Shown here: one piece after another, positions 1 through 8,250 of the stretch
Layout of the letters: the number at the start of each line of letters is the position of its first letter
Numbering within the stretch: position 1 is the first letter of the stretch
Assembly (NCBI RefSeq): GCF_004342175.1
Contig: NZ_SMAO01000010.1
Coordinates: 55,176-119,175 of the forward strand
Reading direction: 5' to 3'
Length of the DNA: 64,000 bases
Source: Thiobaca trueperi
GTDB lineage: Bacteria; Pseudomonadota; Gammaproteobacteria; Chromatiales; Chromatiaceae
The notes under the pieces: model-generated
Databases searched by the model: none
The model's input: the letters and a program-made list of their open reading frames with translations, nothing else
Told to the model about the DNA's origin: nothing
Position numbers and translations under genes: made by a program

Positions 1-531
1 CTGCAATCGCCTGATCCAAGCCTCCACCTGATCGCGCCGGCACAGCGCCAGATCGAGGGTCAGACGATCAGTCCGCTGAGAACCTTGCAGTTGGTAGTCG
101 AAGACCACGTCCTGCGCCTGAAAGGGCGATAAACGGTCCAGCTCATAGCGCAGCACCTGCGGCAGATTGCTCCGCACCTGGGCCGGAAAGGAAACCCGCC
201 GCGTCAGGATGGCGGTATCTGGCAGCATGAGCTCCGTCACATGTCCGGGATCCCTGCTGCGCTCGAACAAAACGCCCGGCAGGGGCGTGATGCCCGCGAC
301 ATCGAAATCGCCAATGGGTTCGCGTTCCTGGCCCACCGCAAAAAACAGGTGCGCCGTGGCGCCCTCCGGCTCGACGATCAGACGCCGACGGCGATTCGCC
401 AGCGCCAGACGCGCGAACCGTGGCAGACAGCCCGCAAAACGCTCGCGGATGTCTTGGGACAGGTCAGCAACGGATGGACTGGTTCGAGAGATGCCTTGGG
501 TCAAGCGATTGAAATGATCGGTGAGGGCCAT
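1..531 (-). CDS. gspL: Type II secretion protein GspL (N-terminal part, cut by window edge)
   Basis: The minus-strand frame opens with ATG at 531 (MALTDHFNRLTQG) and stays open for 177 codons to the window edge, so the C-terminus is missing. The sequence resembles the cytoplasmic actin-like part of GspL/PilM-type assembly proteins, with a stretch LPQVLRYELDRLSPFQAQ typical of that family. GspL is an inner-membrane assembly-platform protein that links the GspE ATPase to the pseudopilus. It is last in a minus-strand gspF-G-H-I-J-K-L run, which supports the call. Repeat copy A lies directly upstream, so its leader is repeat-derived. The membrane segment and periplasmic domain are not in the window. 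Confidence 0.72.
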   Translation of the reverse strand, partial: MALTDHFNRLTQGISRTSPSVADLSQDIRERFAGCLPRFARLALANRRRRLIVEPEGATAHLFFAVGQEREPIGDFDVAGITPLPGVLFERSRDPGHVTELMLPDTAILTRRVSFPAQVRSNLPQVLRYELDRLSPFQAQDVVFDYQLQGSQRTDRLTLDLALCRRDQVEAWIRRLQ

Positions 532-535
532 GGAT

Positions 536-636
536 TTGAAAAATATGAAATTTAAACCGCGTCCCCACCAAGAGGCGTGGATGCTCCAAACGTCAGGTTC
601 ACTCGAAACCCGGCATCCCGCTCTGGACGCAGTTTA
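536..636 (-). repeat. TTAAACCGCG repeat, copy A (one module plus linker)
   Basis: One inverted-repeat module: arms aaaccgcgtcc (554-564) and ggacgcagttt (625-635) flank about 60 bp, followed on the minus strand by the AT-rich linker that joins the modules in longer copies. The second module is absent and gspL starts 5 bp beyond the linker. Read on the minus strand it has the same orientation as copies B-D relative to the upstream gene, here gspK. The T in the gene-proximal arm (TAAACTGCG) still allows a G-U pair in RNA. Confidence 0.85.
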
Positions 637-699
637 GGTTGACAGGATTTTTCTCAGTGTCAATCGATCAGTCAATCACTCGCCACCCTCAGCGTCCGG

Positions 700-1635
700 T
701 CAACCATCGTTCACTTCTGGATCCGCTGATTGCTCAGGCCCAAGCCCGAAACGTCGCCAGCGAACCAGATAAGGCGGCTGTTGGCCGGACATTACTTCTA
801 CCACAGCCTCCATGCGACGCCCCTGTCGGCCAGAGGATCCTTCCCTGACCAGGATCCGATAGAGCGGACCGCCACGGTCAAGTGTGCGTGGTCCGGTGCT
901 GCCGGGAACCGTCGTCTGATCCCGTTCGGCAACCTGCTCCCGGGCCGCTTCGAGCGAGATCCCCTGCGTCGCCGCCAGCACCGCTGGCGAGGCGAATTTC
1001 TCCGCCAGCGCTTCGCCCTCGCCCTCAACCGTCACCTCGGGCGCCAGTCGCCGATAGATGTCCGGGGTCATGCCGAGTACCTGTCGCAGCTCCTCGACCG
1101 CGACAAAGGGCTCATCCTTGGCGCCGAAAGCAAGTCCGGCCTGTTTATAGTCGCCGTCTTCGGCGCCATTGAGACGCGCCAGATCGTCCTCGTCGCGCCA
1201 GTCGGTAATGGCTGACGCCAGCGCGTTCGCCTCATCTTCCGGCACATCGAGCGCGCGCAGCAAGGATTCGAGCAATTCGGGTTCGGCCTGATTCAGATTG
1301 ATGCGCGACATTTCGTTGAACACCGAGATTCTCAGGTCGGTTCCGGCGAACCACCAGGAGTGCGGTGCACCATTCGGCAGCCAGATTGCCGTCCCTGTTT
1401 CCGCTGTGGTCGCCTCGGCATCGGTTTCCGAAGGCTGCGTCATGAAATTCAGGGCGGCATAGGCGAGGGCGGCGTCGGCCAGGAGACGGAAACGAACCGT
1501 CTCGACATGATTGTCGGTCAGGGCCACCTCGGTACGCTGGGCGGCGGTCAGGCCGACCGCCATGACCGTGAGCAGGGTGAGCACCCACATGACCAGCATC
1601 AGTGCGATGCCTCGCTGGCGTACCGATGGTGACAT
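700..1635 (-). CDS. gspK: Type II secretion minor pseudopilin GspK
   Basis: The 311-residue protein starts at ATG 1635, sharing one base with the gspJ stop (TGATG). This start places the prepilin motif QRGIALMLVMWVL correctly near the N-terminus; the upstream extension of the frame is not needed. Position 5 after the cleavage glycine is not Glu, as is usual for GspK, which caps the pseudopilus tip with GspI and GspJ. A large periplasmic domain follows, with a region starting RINLNQAEPELL that matches the helical repeat domain of GspK. It is cotranslated with gspJ. A 63-bp gap and repeat copy A separate it from gspL. Confidence 0.93.
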   Translation of the reverse strand: MSPSVRQRGIALMLVMWVLTLLTVMAVGLTAAQRTEVALTDNHVETVRFRLLADAALAYAALNFMTQPSETDAEATTAETGTAIWLPNGAPHSWWFAGTDLRISVFNEMSRINLNQAEPELLESLLRALDVPEDEANALASAITDWRDEDDLARLNGAEDGDYKQAGLAFGAKDEPFVAVEELRQVLGMTPDIYRRLAPEVTVEGEGEALAEKFASPAVLAATQGISLEAAREQVAERDQTTVPGSTGPRTLDRGGPLYRILVREGSSGRQGRRMEAVVEVMSGQQPPYLVRWRRFGLGPEQSADPEVNDG

Positions 1636-2333
1636 CAGAATTGCTGCGCTGGCAGGGTGATGAAGAGATCGGGCCATGATTGCGAGGCGGTCGTCAGACG
1701 GATGTGCAGGAGTGTGGGCAGGGTGGATTGAGCGAGCCATTCGTTATGCCAGCCGGGCTCGGTTTCGCCGTCGGGGGTGCCATAGTAGGCGACGCTAAAG
1801 GCGTCCACTTCAGCCAGCAGCAGGGTTCGCCCAAAGGCACCGCCCGCCCGGTCCAGATCGGATGGATAGTCATCAAGCGTGTTGCCGCCGTCCTTCTCCA
1901 ATGGCTCCCAGGGCGGAAAGTCGTCGCCTCCGGCCAGCACCTCGGGGTGCAGCAGCCAACGGCTCAGCACCAGTGCCTGACTCGCGCCCCGGCGTTCGAG
2001 CGTCAGACGCAGGACGTAGAGCCCGGAGAGGCCGACATGTTCGGAGAGCGGCGCCGCGAATTCGAGTGCCGTATCGCTGCCGCCAAAGACCATGACCGAT
2101 TCGGCCTGGACCATGACATTGAGGTTGCGGGCCTGACTCAGCGCGCGCGCCAGAAAGCCATGCGCCAGACGCAGTTCGTCGGTCTGGCCGCTGACCTTCT
2201 CCACCGCCTCCCAGGCGCGCGAACCGAGGCGCAGCCCCGAAAACAGCAGCAGCGTGATCAGACCGATCATGGCCAGTGCGATCAGAAGTTCGACCAGGGT
2301 AAAACCTTGCGGCCGCTGCGTTGGGGCTTTCAT
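1635..2333 (-). CDS. gspJ: Type II secretion minor pseudopilin GspJ
   Basis: This 232-residue protein has a type III (prepilin) signal, PQGFTLVELLIALAM, with the conserved Glu at +5, followed by a single hydrophobic helix and a periplasmic globular domain. GspJ forms the tip complex of the pseudopilus with GspI and GspK after processing by the prepilin peptidase. It lies 14 bp downstream of gspI, and its stop overlaps the start of gspK. Length and position are standard for the family. Confidence 0.92.
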   Translation of the reverse strand: MKAPTQRPQGFTLVELLIALAMIGLITLLLFSGLRLGSRAWEAVEKVSGQTDELRLAHGFLARALSQARNLNVMVQAESVMVFGGSDTALEFAAPLSEHVGLSGLYVLRLTLERRGASQALVLSRWLLHPEVLAGGDDFPPWEPLEKDGGNTLDDYPSDLDRAGGAFGRTLLLAEVDAFSVAYYGTPDGETEPGWHNEWLAQSTLPTLLHIRLTTASQSWPDLFITLPAQQF

Positions 2334-2347
2334 CTCTGTTCCATGTT

Positions 2348-2740
2348 TCAGGGATTCTCGCCCAGACGCAGGGTCGAAAGCGTCAGCCGCCGCACCTTCC
2401 CGAGATCGCGCCAGAGCACACTGCCATGGATGACATAGGCCGTGGCGGGCGGTTCGGTCACGGCGTCCTCGCTGAGTTCGACCGGCATGATGCTCAGTTC
2501 CCAGTCGAAACCGTTCTCCGGGTCGCCCACAACCGAACCGGCTTCCAGGGGAATCGCATGACCGACGGCGGCGAGTTTCGATTCAATGAGCGAGGCCGCC
2601 TGGCTGTATTGAGATGAGAGGATGGTTGTCTGGGTCGCCCGCGCAAAGATGTTCATCAGCACGCCGAGCGACAGGGCGAGGATGGCAAAGGCCACCAGCA
2701 CTTCGAGCAGCGAAAAACCCTCTTGCCGATGGGTGCTCAT
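2348..2740 (-). CDS. gspI: Type II secretion minor pseudopilin GspI
   Basis: This 130-residue pseudopilin has the prepilin motif QEGFSLLEVLVAFAIL (cleavage after G, Glu at +5) and the short C-terminal domain typical of GspI. It initiates assembly of the pseudopilus tip with GspJ and GspK. Its start overlaps the end of gspH by 4 bp (ATGA), and gspJ follows after 14 bp. Confidence 0.92.
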   Translation of the reverse strand: MSTHRQEGFSLLEVLVAFAILALSLGVLMNIFARATQTTILSSQYSQAASLIESKLAAVGHAIPLEAGSVVGDPENGFDWELSIMPVELSEDAVTEPPATAYVIHGSVLWRDLGKVRRLTLSTLRLGENP

Positions 2741-3213
2741 GGACCCTCCCAGGTCGCCAGATCGATGCGCCCGGTGAGCCAGATCACACCGATCTGAAAA
2801 CCGTGATCGCCGTTCGCCAGCAGGATTCGTCCGCCCGTTGAACTGCCATCGGGGAAAAAGCGGATGACACCGCGCTGATCGTCCAGCATCTCGCGGCTGG
2901 CCGCATCCAACTGGACCGTCAGACGCTTGGGCAGCTTGAGACTGCGATAGCCGCGAAGATCCAGACGGTGCGCGTCGAGATCGACCAGCAGTTCGGTTTC
3001 AGCGCCCTGGCGAATGGCCGATTCCCTGGCCAGACGCAGGATCGCCGCCGTCTGGCGCGCGGCGGACTTCATTTCGAGTCCTGGAAAAGAGGCTGAAAAC
3101 AGCGAGGGAACCGCCGTCATCATCAGCGCCGCGATGGCCATCACCACCAGCAGTTCGACCAGAGTGAAGCCGTGCTGCCCGGACACAGGGAGCAATCTTG
3201 GAACAGAGAACAC
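2737..3213 (-). CDS. gspH: Type II secretion minor pseudopilin GspH
   Basis: The 158-residue protein contains the prepilin motif GQHGFTLVELLVVMAI and a GspH/FimT-type beta-rich C-terminal domain. The chosen start is GTG at 3213, preceded by AGGA about 11 bp upstream that lies in the terminal repeat of an inserted MITE. A later in-frame GTG (VSGQHG) would give a shorter leader, so the start is uncertain. GspH is a minor pseudopilin below the tip. The MITE at 3216-3399 separates it from gspG, so translation is not coupled to gspG. Confidence 0.88.
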   Translation of the reverse strand: MFSVPRLLPVSGQHGFTLVELLVVMAIAALMMTAVPSLFSASFPGLEMKSAARQTAAILRLARESAIRQGAETELLVDLDAHRLDLRGYRSLKLPKRLTVQLDAASREMLDDQRGVIRFFPDGSSTGGRILLANGDHGFQIGVIWLTGRIDLATWEGP

Positions 3214-3215
3214 GT

Positions 3216-3399
3216 CAAGCGCTTTCCTGGAAAGTGTCTACCCGCCTGACAGACCGTCAATGGACAGGATTAACAGGATGATTCAGGATAAACAAGATTG
3301 AAAACAGGTTGTTGAAAAATCCTGTCCATCCTGGAAAATCCTGTTAATCCTGTCCATTTGAGGCGCGTATCAGGGATGGATTTTCAGGAAATCACCTAA
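3216..3399. repeat. gacaggatt-family MITE, copy 1, in the gsp operon
   Basis: The core carries several gacaggatt / aatcctgtc units in opposite orientations that can fold into a long hairpin. The ends are inverted repeats: left caagcgctttcctgg (3216-3230), right ccatttgag...ttcaggaaatcacctaat, whose reverse complement begins ATTAGGTGATTTCCTG. Its right end overlaps the last codons of gspG: the TAG stop of gspG (3396-3398) lies in the terminal repeat. It separates gspG from gspH. Confidence 0.8.
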
Positions 3400-3815
3400 T
3401 CCCAACTGCGGATATCAGCGTTCTCGCCCTCGCCGCCTTCGCGATTGTCGGCGCCGAGCGACCAGATGTCGAAGGCGCCATGCTCGCCGGGGAAGCGGTA
3501 CTGATACTCGAAGCCCCAGGGATCTTTCGGCACCTCGTCCTTTTTCAGATAGGGTCCGTTCCAATTCGGCGCATCGCCCGGCTTCTCGACCAGCGCTTTG
3601 ATGTCGCTCGGATAGCGACCGATTTCCAGGCGGTACATATCGAGCGTGGCCGACAGATCGCTGATCTGGAGATGGGCCGTCTTGCTCTTGGAACTGCCCA
3701 GAAATTTCATCACCTGTGGGCCGACCAGTCCGGCCAGCAGACCCAGAATGGCAAGCACGACCAGCAATTCGACGAGCGTGAAACCACGTCCGCGTCTGGA
3801 ATGTATTGAACGCAT
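3396..3815 (-). CDS. gspG: Type II secretion major pseudopilin GspG
   Basis: This 139-residue major pseudopilin has the motif RGRGFTLVELLVVLAILG with Glu at +5, then a hydrophobic helix and the conserved C-terminal region (DPWGFEYQYRFPGEHG, then IWSLGADNREGGEG) that holds the calcium site of GspG. ATG 3815 is chosen over the upstream frame because GAGG lies about 9 bp before it and the leader is short. GspG polymerises into the periplasmic pseudopilus. It is flanked by repeat B upstream and a MITE downstream. Confidence 0.95.
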   Translation of the reverse strand: MRSIHSRRGRGFTLVELLVVLAILGLLAGLVGPQVMKFLGSSKSKTAHLQISDLSATLDMYRLEIGRYPSDIKALVEKPGDAPNWNGPYLKKDEVPKDPWGFEYQYRFPGEHGAFDIWSLGADNREGGEGENADIRSWD

Positions 3816-3902
3816 CGGGATACCTCGGATTCCTAAAAATTCAATGATGAAAGCCGCGCGCATTGTATGGCGCAACGGGTTTGATGACCAAGGACGATCC
3901 GC

Positions 3903-4096
3903 TTAAACCGCGCCCAGCACGGTATGCGATCTTTGTGGGTCAGATCGGCCCTGGCAGACTCAAGGATTATCGGAGCTGGCGCGGTTTAAGGTATTAAAAA
4001 ATATAAAATTTTAAACCGCGTCGCCACTGATGTCGCTGACTTCCCCAGAGCTAAACACAAATTGAAAATTACGCATATCGCACTGGACGCGGTTTA
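3903..4096 (-). repeat. TTAAACCGCG repeat, copy B (full length, after gspF)
   Basis: Two modules read on the minus strand from 4096: the first bounded by TAAACCGCGTCC and GACGCGGTTTA, then the AT-rich linker (AAAATTTTATATTTTTTAAT), then a second bounded by TTAAACCGCGCC and GGCGCGGTTTAA. The TAA at 4096-4094 is also the stop codon of gspF. It fills most of the gspF-gspG gap. Confidence 0.92.
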
Positions 4097-5302
4097 GAAG
4101 ACCAAATCATTGGCCCCGAGAATCGCCATCAGGATGGAAATGATGATGCCGGCTACGACCACGCCCAGACCGACGATCAGCGCCGGCTCCAGCAGTGTCA
4201 GCATACTCTGCACGCTCGTCCGGGTTTCGCGGTCATAGATGCTGGCGACCTTGGCCAGCATGGCGTCCAGACTGCCCGATTCCTCGCCGACGCGGATCAT
4301 CTGCAACGCCAGATCCGGTAGCGCCTGCAGGCGCACCAGCGGTCCGGCCAGCCCCCGACCGTGCTTGAGATCGTCGCCTGCCTCGTTGAGCAGGCCGAAA
4401 ATCTTGCGGTTCGACACCACTTCCTTCGCCAGGTTCAGCGCATTGAGCAGGGGCAGACCGTTTTTCAGCAGGGTCGAGAGCGTATGACAGAGCCGCGCCG
4501 TTTCCATCTTCCAGATGAGATCGCCGAACAGCGGCAGATCGAGCACGCGATGATCCACGCGCTCGCGCACCTGCGGATTCTGCATCCAGCGTTCCAGGAT
4601 CACCGCAATCAGTGCCACCACGCACAGCATGGCCCACCAGTAGTTGCGAAAGAGATCGCCCGCCGCGACCACGATCTGCGTCGGCACCGGCAGCGCCGCG
4701 CCCATGTCGTCAAAGAGGACGGTGAACTGAGGCACCACGAAGACCAGCAGCATGATCACCGAGAGCCCGGCGACAAAGAGCAGGATGGACGGATAGACCA
4801 GCGCCGAAATGACCGTCTGGCGCAGCTCGGCGACCCGCTCCAGATAATCCGCCAGCCGATTGAGCACCTGATCCAGCGCGCCGCTCGCCTCACCGGCGCG
4901 CACCATATTGATATAGAGCCGCGCAAACTGGCCGTCCTGGCCCTCCAGCGCACTCGAAAAGGTCGCGCCGCCCCGCACCCGTTCCTGCAAATCGGACAGC
5001 ACCCGCACCAGATGCTCCTCTGCGGTCAGATCCACCAGGATCTGCAACGAGCGGTCGAGCGTCATGCCGGCCTCCAGCAGCGTCGCCAGCTCGCGGGTCA
5101 GGATGCCGATCTCTTTCTGGCTCAACCGCCGTCGCCGCACCCGCCCCAGCTTGGAGCGCAGACTTTTGGTGGTGCGGGTCTCGATGGGGATCAGACCCTC
5201 GCCCTGAAGCTGGCGAATCACCGCCGCCTCGTCCGCCGCCTCGATCTCGCCTTCGACCGACTCGCCATCGAACTTCACGGCCTTATAAAAAAACTTCGGC
5301 AT
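4094..5302 (-). CDS. gspF: Type II secretion inner-membrane platform protein GspF
   Basis: The 402-residue protein starts MPKFFYKAVKFDGESVEGEI and has two T2SSF domains (roughly residues 70-195 and 270-395), each followed by membrane segments (e.g. LLFVAGLSVIMLLVFVVPQF and the C-terminal LIVGLGVVVAGIIISILMAI). GspF is the polytopic core of the secretion platform and contacts GspE and GspL. Its ATG at 5302 shares one base with the msrA stop (TGATG), so translation is probably coupled. The stop codon is supplied by repeat copy B. gspE and gspD are not next to it. Confidence 0.95.
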   Translation of the reverse strand: MPKFFYKAVKFDGESVEGEIEAADEAAVIRQLQGEGLIPIETRTTKSLRSKLGRVRRRRLSQKEIGILTRELATLLEAGMTLDRSLQILVDLTAEEHLVRVLSDLQERVRGGATFSSALEGQDGQFARLYINMVRAGEASGALDQVLNRLADYLERVAELRQTVISALVYPSILLFVAGLSVIMLLVFVVPQFTVLFDDMGAALPVPTQIVVAAGDLFRNYWWAMLCVVALIAVILERWMQNPQVRERVDHRVLDLPLFGDLIWKMETARLCHTLSTLLKNGLPLLNALNLAKEVVSNRKIFGLLNEAGDDLKHGRGLAGPLVRLQALPDLALQMIRVGEESGSLDAMLAKVASIYDRETRTSVQSMLTLLEPALIVGLGVVVAGIIISILMAILGANDLVF

Positions 5303-5853
5303 CAGGACATCCCGCTCAACAACAGTTCCTGATGCCGGGCCCGCAGTTTGGCGAGCTTGGGCGAGATGACGGCCTGACAGTATCCCTGTTCCGGATGACG
5401 GCGATAATAATTCTGATGCTCGTCCTCGGCCGGATAGAAGGTTGGCGCGGGCAGGATCCGGGTCACGATGGGAGCGGGCCAGATCCGGGCGGCTGTCAGG
5501 TCGGCGATGGTCCGCTCGGCAGTTTCGCACTGAGCAGCTGAGTGATAAAAGATCACGGATCGATACTGGTCGCCGACATCGGCGCCCTGACGATTGTGGG
5601 TCGTCGGGTCATGGATGGTGAAAAAAATCTCCAGAAGTCTGCCGAAGTCGAGCAGATCCTGATCGAATGTGATCTGCACCACTTCAGCATGTCCGGTCCT
5701 GCCGTTGCAGACATCGCGATAGCTTGGATGCTCGCGGTTCCCGCCGGCATATCCCGAAACAACCGACTCGACGCCTTTGATGACCTGAAAGGCGGCCTCC
5801 AGACACCAGAAGCAGCCGCCGCCAAGCGTTGTGATTTCAATCGTCATCGGCAC
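5302..5853 (-). CDS. msrA: Peptide methionine-S-sulfoxide reductase MsrA
   Basis: The 183-residue protein has the catalytic motif GGGCFWCLEAAF near the N-terminus, followed by GVESVVSGYAGG and the region HNRQGADVGDQYRS, all hallmarks of MsrA, which reduces methionine-S-sulfoxide in proteins. The start is either MPMTIEI or the internal ATG two codons later. Its stop overlaps gspF, an unexpected partner that makes it first gene of the secretion operon as seen here. Confidence 0.95.
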   Translation of the reverse strand: MPMTIEITTLGGGCFWCLEAAFQVIKGVESVVSGYAGGNREHPSYRDVCNGRTGHAEVVQITFDQDLLDFGRLLEIFFTIHDPTTHNRQGADVGDQYRSVIFYHSAAQCETAERTIADLTAARIWPAPIVTRILPAPTFYPAEDEHQNYYRRHPEQGYCQAVISPKLAKLRARHQELLLSGMS

Positions 5854-5898
5854 ATCCCCGTCAAGGTGAATGATTGCATGATGCCCGGCGGTTCAGGC

Positions 5899-7410
5899 TC
5901 AACGTACTCCGGCGACCGGCCGCATTTCCCGGTCGCAGACACCACCGACCTCGACCGTTTTGACCGCACCGGCATCGCGGCAGGATTCGCCTCGGTCAGA
6001 CAGCCGGCAGGTGATCCCCAGCGGTTTGCCTTCGCTCAGCCAGTTCGGAACCTTGCGATAGCGTCCGGCCTCACCCGCGCGGCAGCCGCTGGGAATGCCA
6101 TAGGCCGGACAGGCACCCGCCCCGCGCAGCGAGACCTTGCGCGCATCGACCAGAAAACCGGGGTAGTTGTCCTCGATCCGCACCACATCCCGCTCCGGGG
6201 TTTCGTCGAAGCGGAATTCCTCAAAGGTATAGCCCTCGTCGCGCTTATCGCCGACCTCAATGCGGGTGTTGGCGATCAGGGCGAAGTCGTCCCCCTTCTT
6301 TGCCACCGCGCCGGTCATGTATTCCACGCGCGGATGGTTGGGGAAACACTTGCCCATCGCCGGCGCGTGATAGTAGTGACGCATCATTTTGAGATCGCTC
6401 AGGCTGTTGTCGGGAAAGACCCTGAGCAGATCGTCATCCGTGCCGAACAGGATGCGCTCGACATCGGGCAGGCTCTGGGCATACATGGCCTGGAGCTTGG
6501 TGTAGCGCTCGTTGCCGGCGAGATCGGGGCGCAGAAAACAGGAGGTGAGCCCCGAGATCTGAGTCAGATATTCGTCCCAGATGTTGTATTGCGTGACCGA
6601 TGACGAGGCGCCCTGGAAATCGCCGGGGAAGCCGCAGCCCTGTTTGCTCTGGCATTGACCGACCGCGCGGTTGCGGATGGAGAGCGCGATGATGTTGCGC
6701 TCGCAGGCGCCGTAGGCATTGCAGCCGCGTCCCAGATGGCCCTCGTAGATGGCCGTGCGCATGACGTAATCCAGATGTTTGGCGCGGGCGAGCGTGGTCG
6801 GCGAGCCCAGTTTCCCGTTGTCACGGATGAAATCGTCCCAGGCGCGCTTGAGCGCAGTGCGGCGCTGGGTCAGACGGGCATTGGCTCCATCGCAGTCGCT
6901 GGAGGCATGGAAGGCGCGCACGATGCGGTCCAGTTCACTCACGCCAGCCTCGGCGCGTCCGCTGCCTGCGCGCGGCGGATCGAATGAAGGCGCCTTCTCC
7001 AGCGCATAGAGATTGCGCACGCTGATGACATGACGCACCCTGGACGGGCAGTGATGATTCTCGACCTTGAGATCCTTGCGCGCGGCAACGGCGCGCTTGA
7101 AAACATCAGTCGATGCGCGGGTCGCCTGACGCGGATCGACCACGACCTCGAAGCCGACATAGGGCGTGCCGTCCTGGTCTGTCAGCGGCCTGCCGTCGCG
7201 CAGCGGCAGACAGGGAATGAGCGATGTCCCCTGGACCAGGGTGCCCGCGCGCGTCCCGCTCCCGGAGCCGCCGACACTGTCGGCGGTGTAATAGGGCACC
7301 TCGAACGGGCCATTGAAGCCATAGACCGTCATCACCGGCGTGGCGGGGATCGCCGCCTGGACATTGGCGGCGGCGAAGAAGAGCGCGATGGCGCCCAGAG
7401 CTTTGCGCAT
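5899..7410 (-). CDS. Secreted cysteine-rich protein of unknown function
   Basis: The 503-residue protein starts at ATG 7410, preceded by AGGAG 9 bp upstream, and begins with a clear signal peptide (MRKALGAIALFFAAANVQA, cut before AIPATP). The mature part has many cysteines (e.g. RGCNAYGACER, QSKQGCGFPGDF, GACPAYGIPSGC, ITCRLSDRGESC), which suggests disulfide bonds in the periplasm or outside the cell. I do not recognise a family, catalytic motif or membrane segment beyond the signal. It stands alone between ttcA and msrA on the same strand. Confidence 0.75.
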   Translation of the reverse strand: MRKALGAIALFFAAANVQAAIPATPVMTVYGFNGPFEVPYYTADSVGGSGSGTRAGTLVQGTSLIPCLPLRDGRPLTDQDGTPYVGFEVVVDPRQATRASTDVFKRAVAARKDLKVENHHCPSRVRHVISVRNLYALEKAPSFDPPRAGSGRAEAGVSELDRIVRAFHASSDCDGANARLTQRRTALKRAWDDFIRDNGKLGSPTTLARAKHLDYVMRTAIYEGHLGRGCNAYGACERNIIALSIRNRAVGQCQSKQGCGFPGDFQGASSSVTQYNIWDEYLTQISGLTSCFLRPDLAGNERYTKLQAMYAQSLPDVERILFGTDDDLLRVFPDNSLSDLKMMRHYYHAPAMGKCFPNHPRVEYMTGAVAKKGDDFALIANTRIEVGDKRDEGYTFEEFRFDETPERDVVRIEDNYPGFLVDARKVSLRGAGACPAYGIPSGCRAGEAGRYRKVPNWLSEGKPLGITCRLSDRGESCRDAGAVKTVEVGGVCDREMRPVAGVR

Positions 7411-7467
7411 CAGTGAGTCTCCTGATCGATTGAGATGTGGGTGAGCGCCAGTCACGCAGGCTTGCAT

Positions 7468-8250
7468 TCAATGGGCCGGCGTTTCCTCGGGTGCCATCCA
7501 TCCCGGATCCGGCAGCCCGCCCTCGATCATGACGGGCCGCATGGCGTGCAGTAGGTTCGGGAACAGATGACCATGTTCGGCCTCCTCGCGGGCCAGCAGC
7601 GTCTTCATGTGCTCGCGTCGGGTGGGCATGGTGAAGCAGGCGGGGCAGGAGTCGGGGATGACCGGCAGCCCGGCGCGGGCGGCGAAATCGGCGGTCTGGC
7701 GCTCGCGGCAGTAGACCAGCGGGCGGATGATGCGGACATCGCCCTCGTCGTTGCGATAGTGCGCCTTCATGGTGCGGAACTGTCCACCGTGAAAGAGCGA
7801 CAGCAGCAGGCTCTCGGCCAGATCGTCCAGATGCTGGCCCAGCGCCAGGACGTTGTAGCCCTGTTCGCGACAGATGCGGTACATGATGCCGCGCTTCATC
7901 CGCGAGCAGTAGGCGCAGAATGAATCGCCGTCCATGTGTTCCTTCGCCTGTTCCATCAGCGGCTGCTGTTCGTAGTGCCAGGGCACGCCCAGGGTGTCGT
8001 AATAATCCTTCAATGATTGCGGATCGAAGCCCGGCACCTCGGGATCGACGGTCAGTACCGCCAGCTCGAAACGCACCGGGGCGTAGGTGCGCAGATGGTT
8101 GAGGATGTGCAGGAGCGAGAGTGAATCCTTGCCGCCGGAGACGCCGAGCAGGATGCGGTCACCCTCGCCGATCATGCGGAAATCGGCGATGGCGCGTCCG
8201 ACCTGCCGGAGCAGCGACTTAGGTGGTTTGAGCGGGTTGATGGCATTCAT
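7468..8250 (-). CDS. ttcA: tRNA 2-thiocytidine synthetase TtcA
   Basis: The 260-residue protein carries the PP-loop ATP-binding motif LLGVSGGKDSLSLL and two Cys pairs (CAYCSR and CPACF) that bind an Fe-S cluster in TtcA. TtcA thiolates cytidine 32 of certain tRNAs. The start MNAINPLKPPKSLL is chosen because the PP-loop then falls at the family's usual distance. Its first 32 bp overlap the end of the upstream phosphodiesterase gene. The family does not usually need a longer N-terminus. Confidence 0.95.
   Translation of the reverse strand: MNAINPLKPPKSLLRQVGRAIADFRMIGEGDRILLGVSGGKDSLSLLHILNHLRTYAPVRFELAVLTVDPEVPGFDPQSLKDYYDTLGVPWHYEQQPLMEQAKEHMDGDSFCAYCSRMKRGIMYRICREQGYNVLALGQHLDDLAESLLLSLFHGGQFRTMKAHYRNDEGDVRIIRPLVYCRERQTADFAARAGLPVIPDSCPACFTMPTRREHMKTLLAREEAEHGHLFPNLLHAMRPVMIEGGLPDPGWMAPEETPAH

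Noticed and set aside
3240..3365. CRISPR-like short direct repeats (gacaggatt units)
   Set aside because: Units are short, irregularly spaced and in both orientations; they form a MITE hairpin, and no cas genes are near.
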